Assembly (NCBI GenBank): GCA_003481005.1
Contig: QUKC01000037.1
Location: 1-15,299, forward strand
DNA length: 15,299 bases
DNA from: Firmicutes bacterium TM09-10
Lineage (GTDB): Bacteria; Bacillota; Clostridia; Lachnospirales; Lachnospiraceae
Direction: 5' to 3'
Below, piece by piece: positions 15,252-15,299 of the stretch. The first letter of the stretch is position 1. Each line of letters opens with the position of its first letter. The notes beneath the pieces were generated by a model. It had not been told where the DNA came from and searched no databases. It saw only the letters and a program-made list of their open reading frames with translations. Both the position numbers and the translations under genes were made by a program.

Positions 15252-15299
15252 CCTTTTCTCATACCTTCAAAACTGAACACTGAAATCCTCTTTCGTATC
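15252..15299 (-). other. Trailer of an upstream transcript, possibly an rRNA operon
   Basis: The minus strand reads TTCAGTGTTCAGTTTTGAAGG between the window edge and the terminator. GTTCAGTTTTGA-type blocks are, from memory, typical of sequences next to rRNA genes in Firmicutes. No rRNA or tRNA body is inside the window, so this is a weak inference. Confidence 0.3.

Overview
The window reads as chromosomal DNA from an anaerobic, butyrate-forming Clostridia, most likely Lachnospiraceae. The clues are the secA-prfB pair, the thl-crt-hbd-bcd-etfBA gene set, a ptb-buk terminal step, DUF975 and DUF4190-like membrane proteins, strong AGGAGG ribosome sites and A+T-rich sigma-A type promoters. Genus is not called. 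Both edges look like multicopy sequence (a group II intron 5' end on the left, a possible rRNA-type trailer on the right), so this may be a whole contig of a draft assembly.

Layout, left to right. 1-367: the 5' end of a probable group II intron placed just behind the terminator of a tRNA-Arg(ACG) gene, then divergent promoters. 436-1589: two small membrane-protein genes on the plus strand, ending in a bidirectional terminator. 1660-1853: a dense, multi-branched palindromic element. 1852-5565: secA then prfB, co-transcribed on the minus strand from one promoter. 5779-8850: buk, ptb and a YbaK-type deacylase gene on the minus strand, bracketed by two 129-bp direct repeats (R1 and R2). 8898-15032: the operon thl-crt-hbd-bcd-etfB-etfA, minus strand, with a good promoter and a candidate Rex operator in front of thl.

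Together the minus-strand genes cover the whole route from acetyl-CoA to butyrate: Thl condenses two acetyl-CoA, Hbd reduces acetoacetyl-CoA with NADH, Crt dehydrates, Bcd with EtfAB reduces crotonyl-CoA (in this group normally coupled to ferredoxin reduction), and Ptb plus Buk turn butyryl-CoA into butyrate and ATP. No butyryl-CoA:acetate CoA-transferase is present in the window.

The least explained content is non-coding. A mosaic family of palindromic repeats abuts terminators and appears to supply their T-tracts. All three minus-strand terminators seen directly behind tRNA-Arg, buk and etfA run into the same T-run plus ATCGTA tag. Most spacers of the butyrate operon carry an inverted repeat. 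No CRISPR array, insertion sequence with transposase, or defence system was seen.
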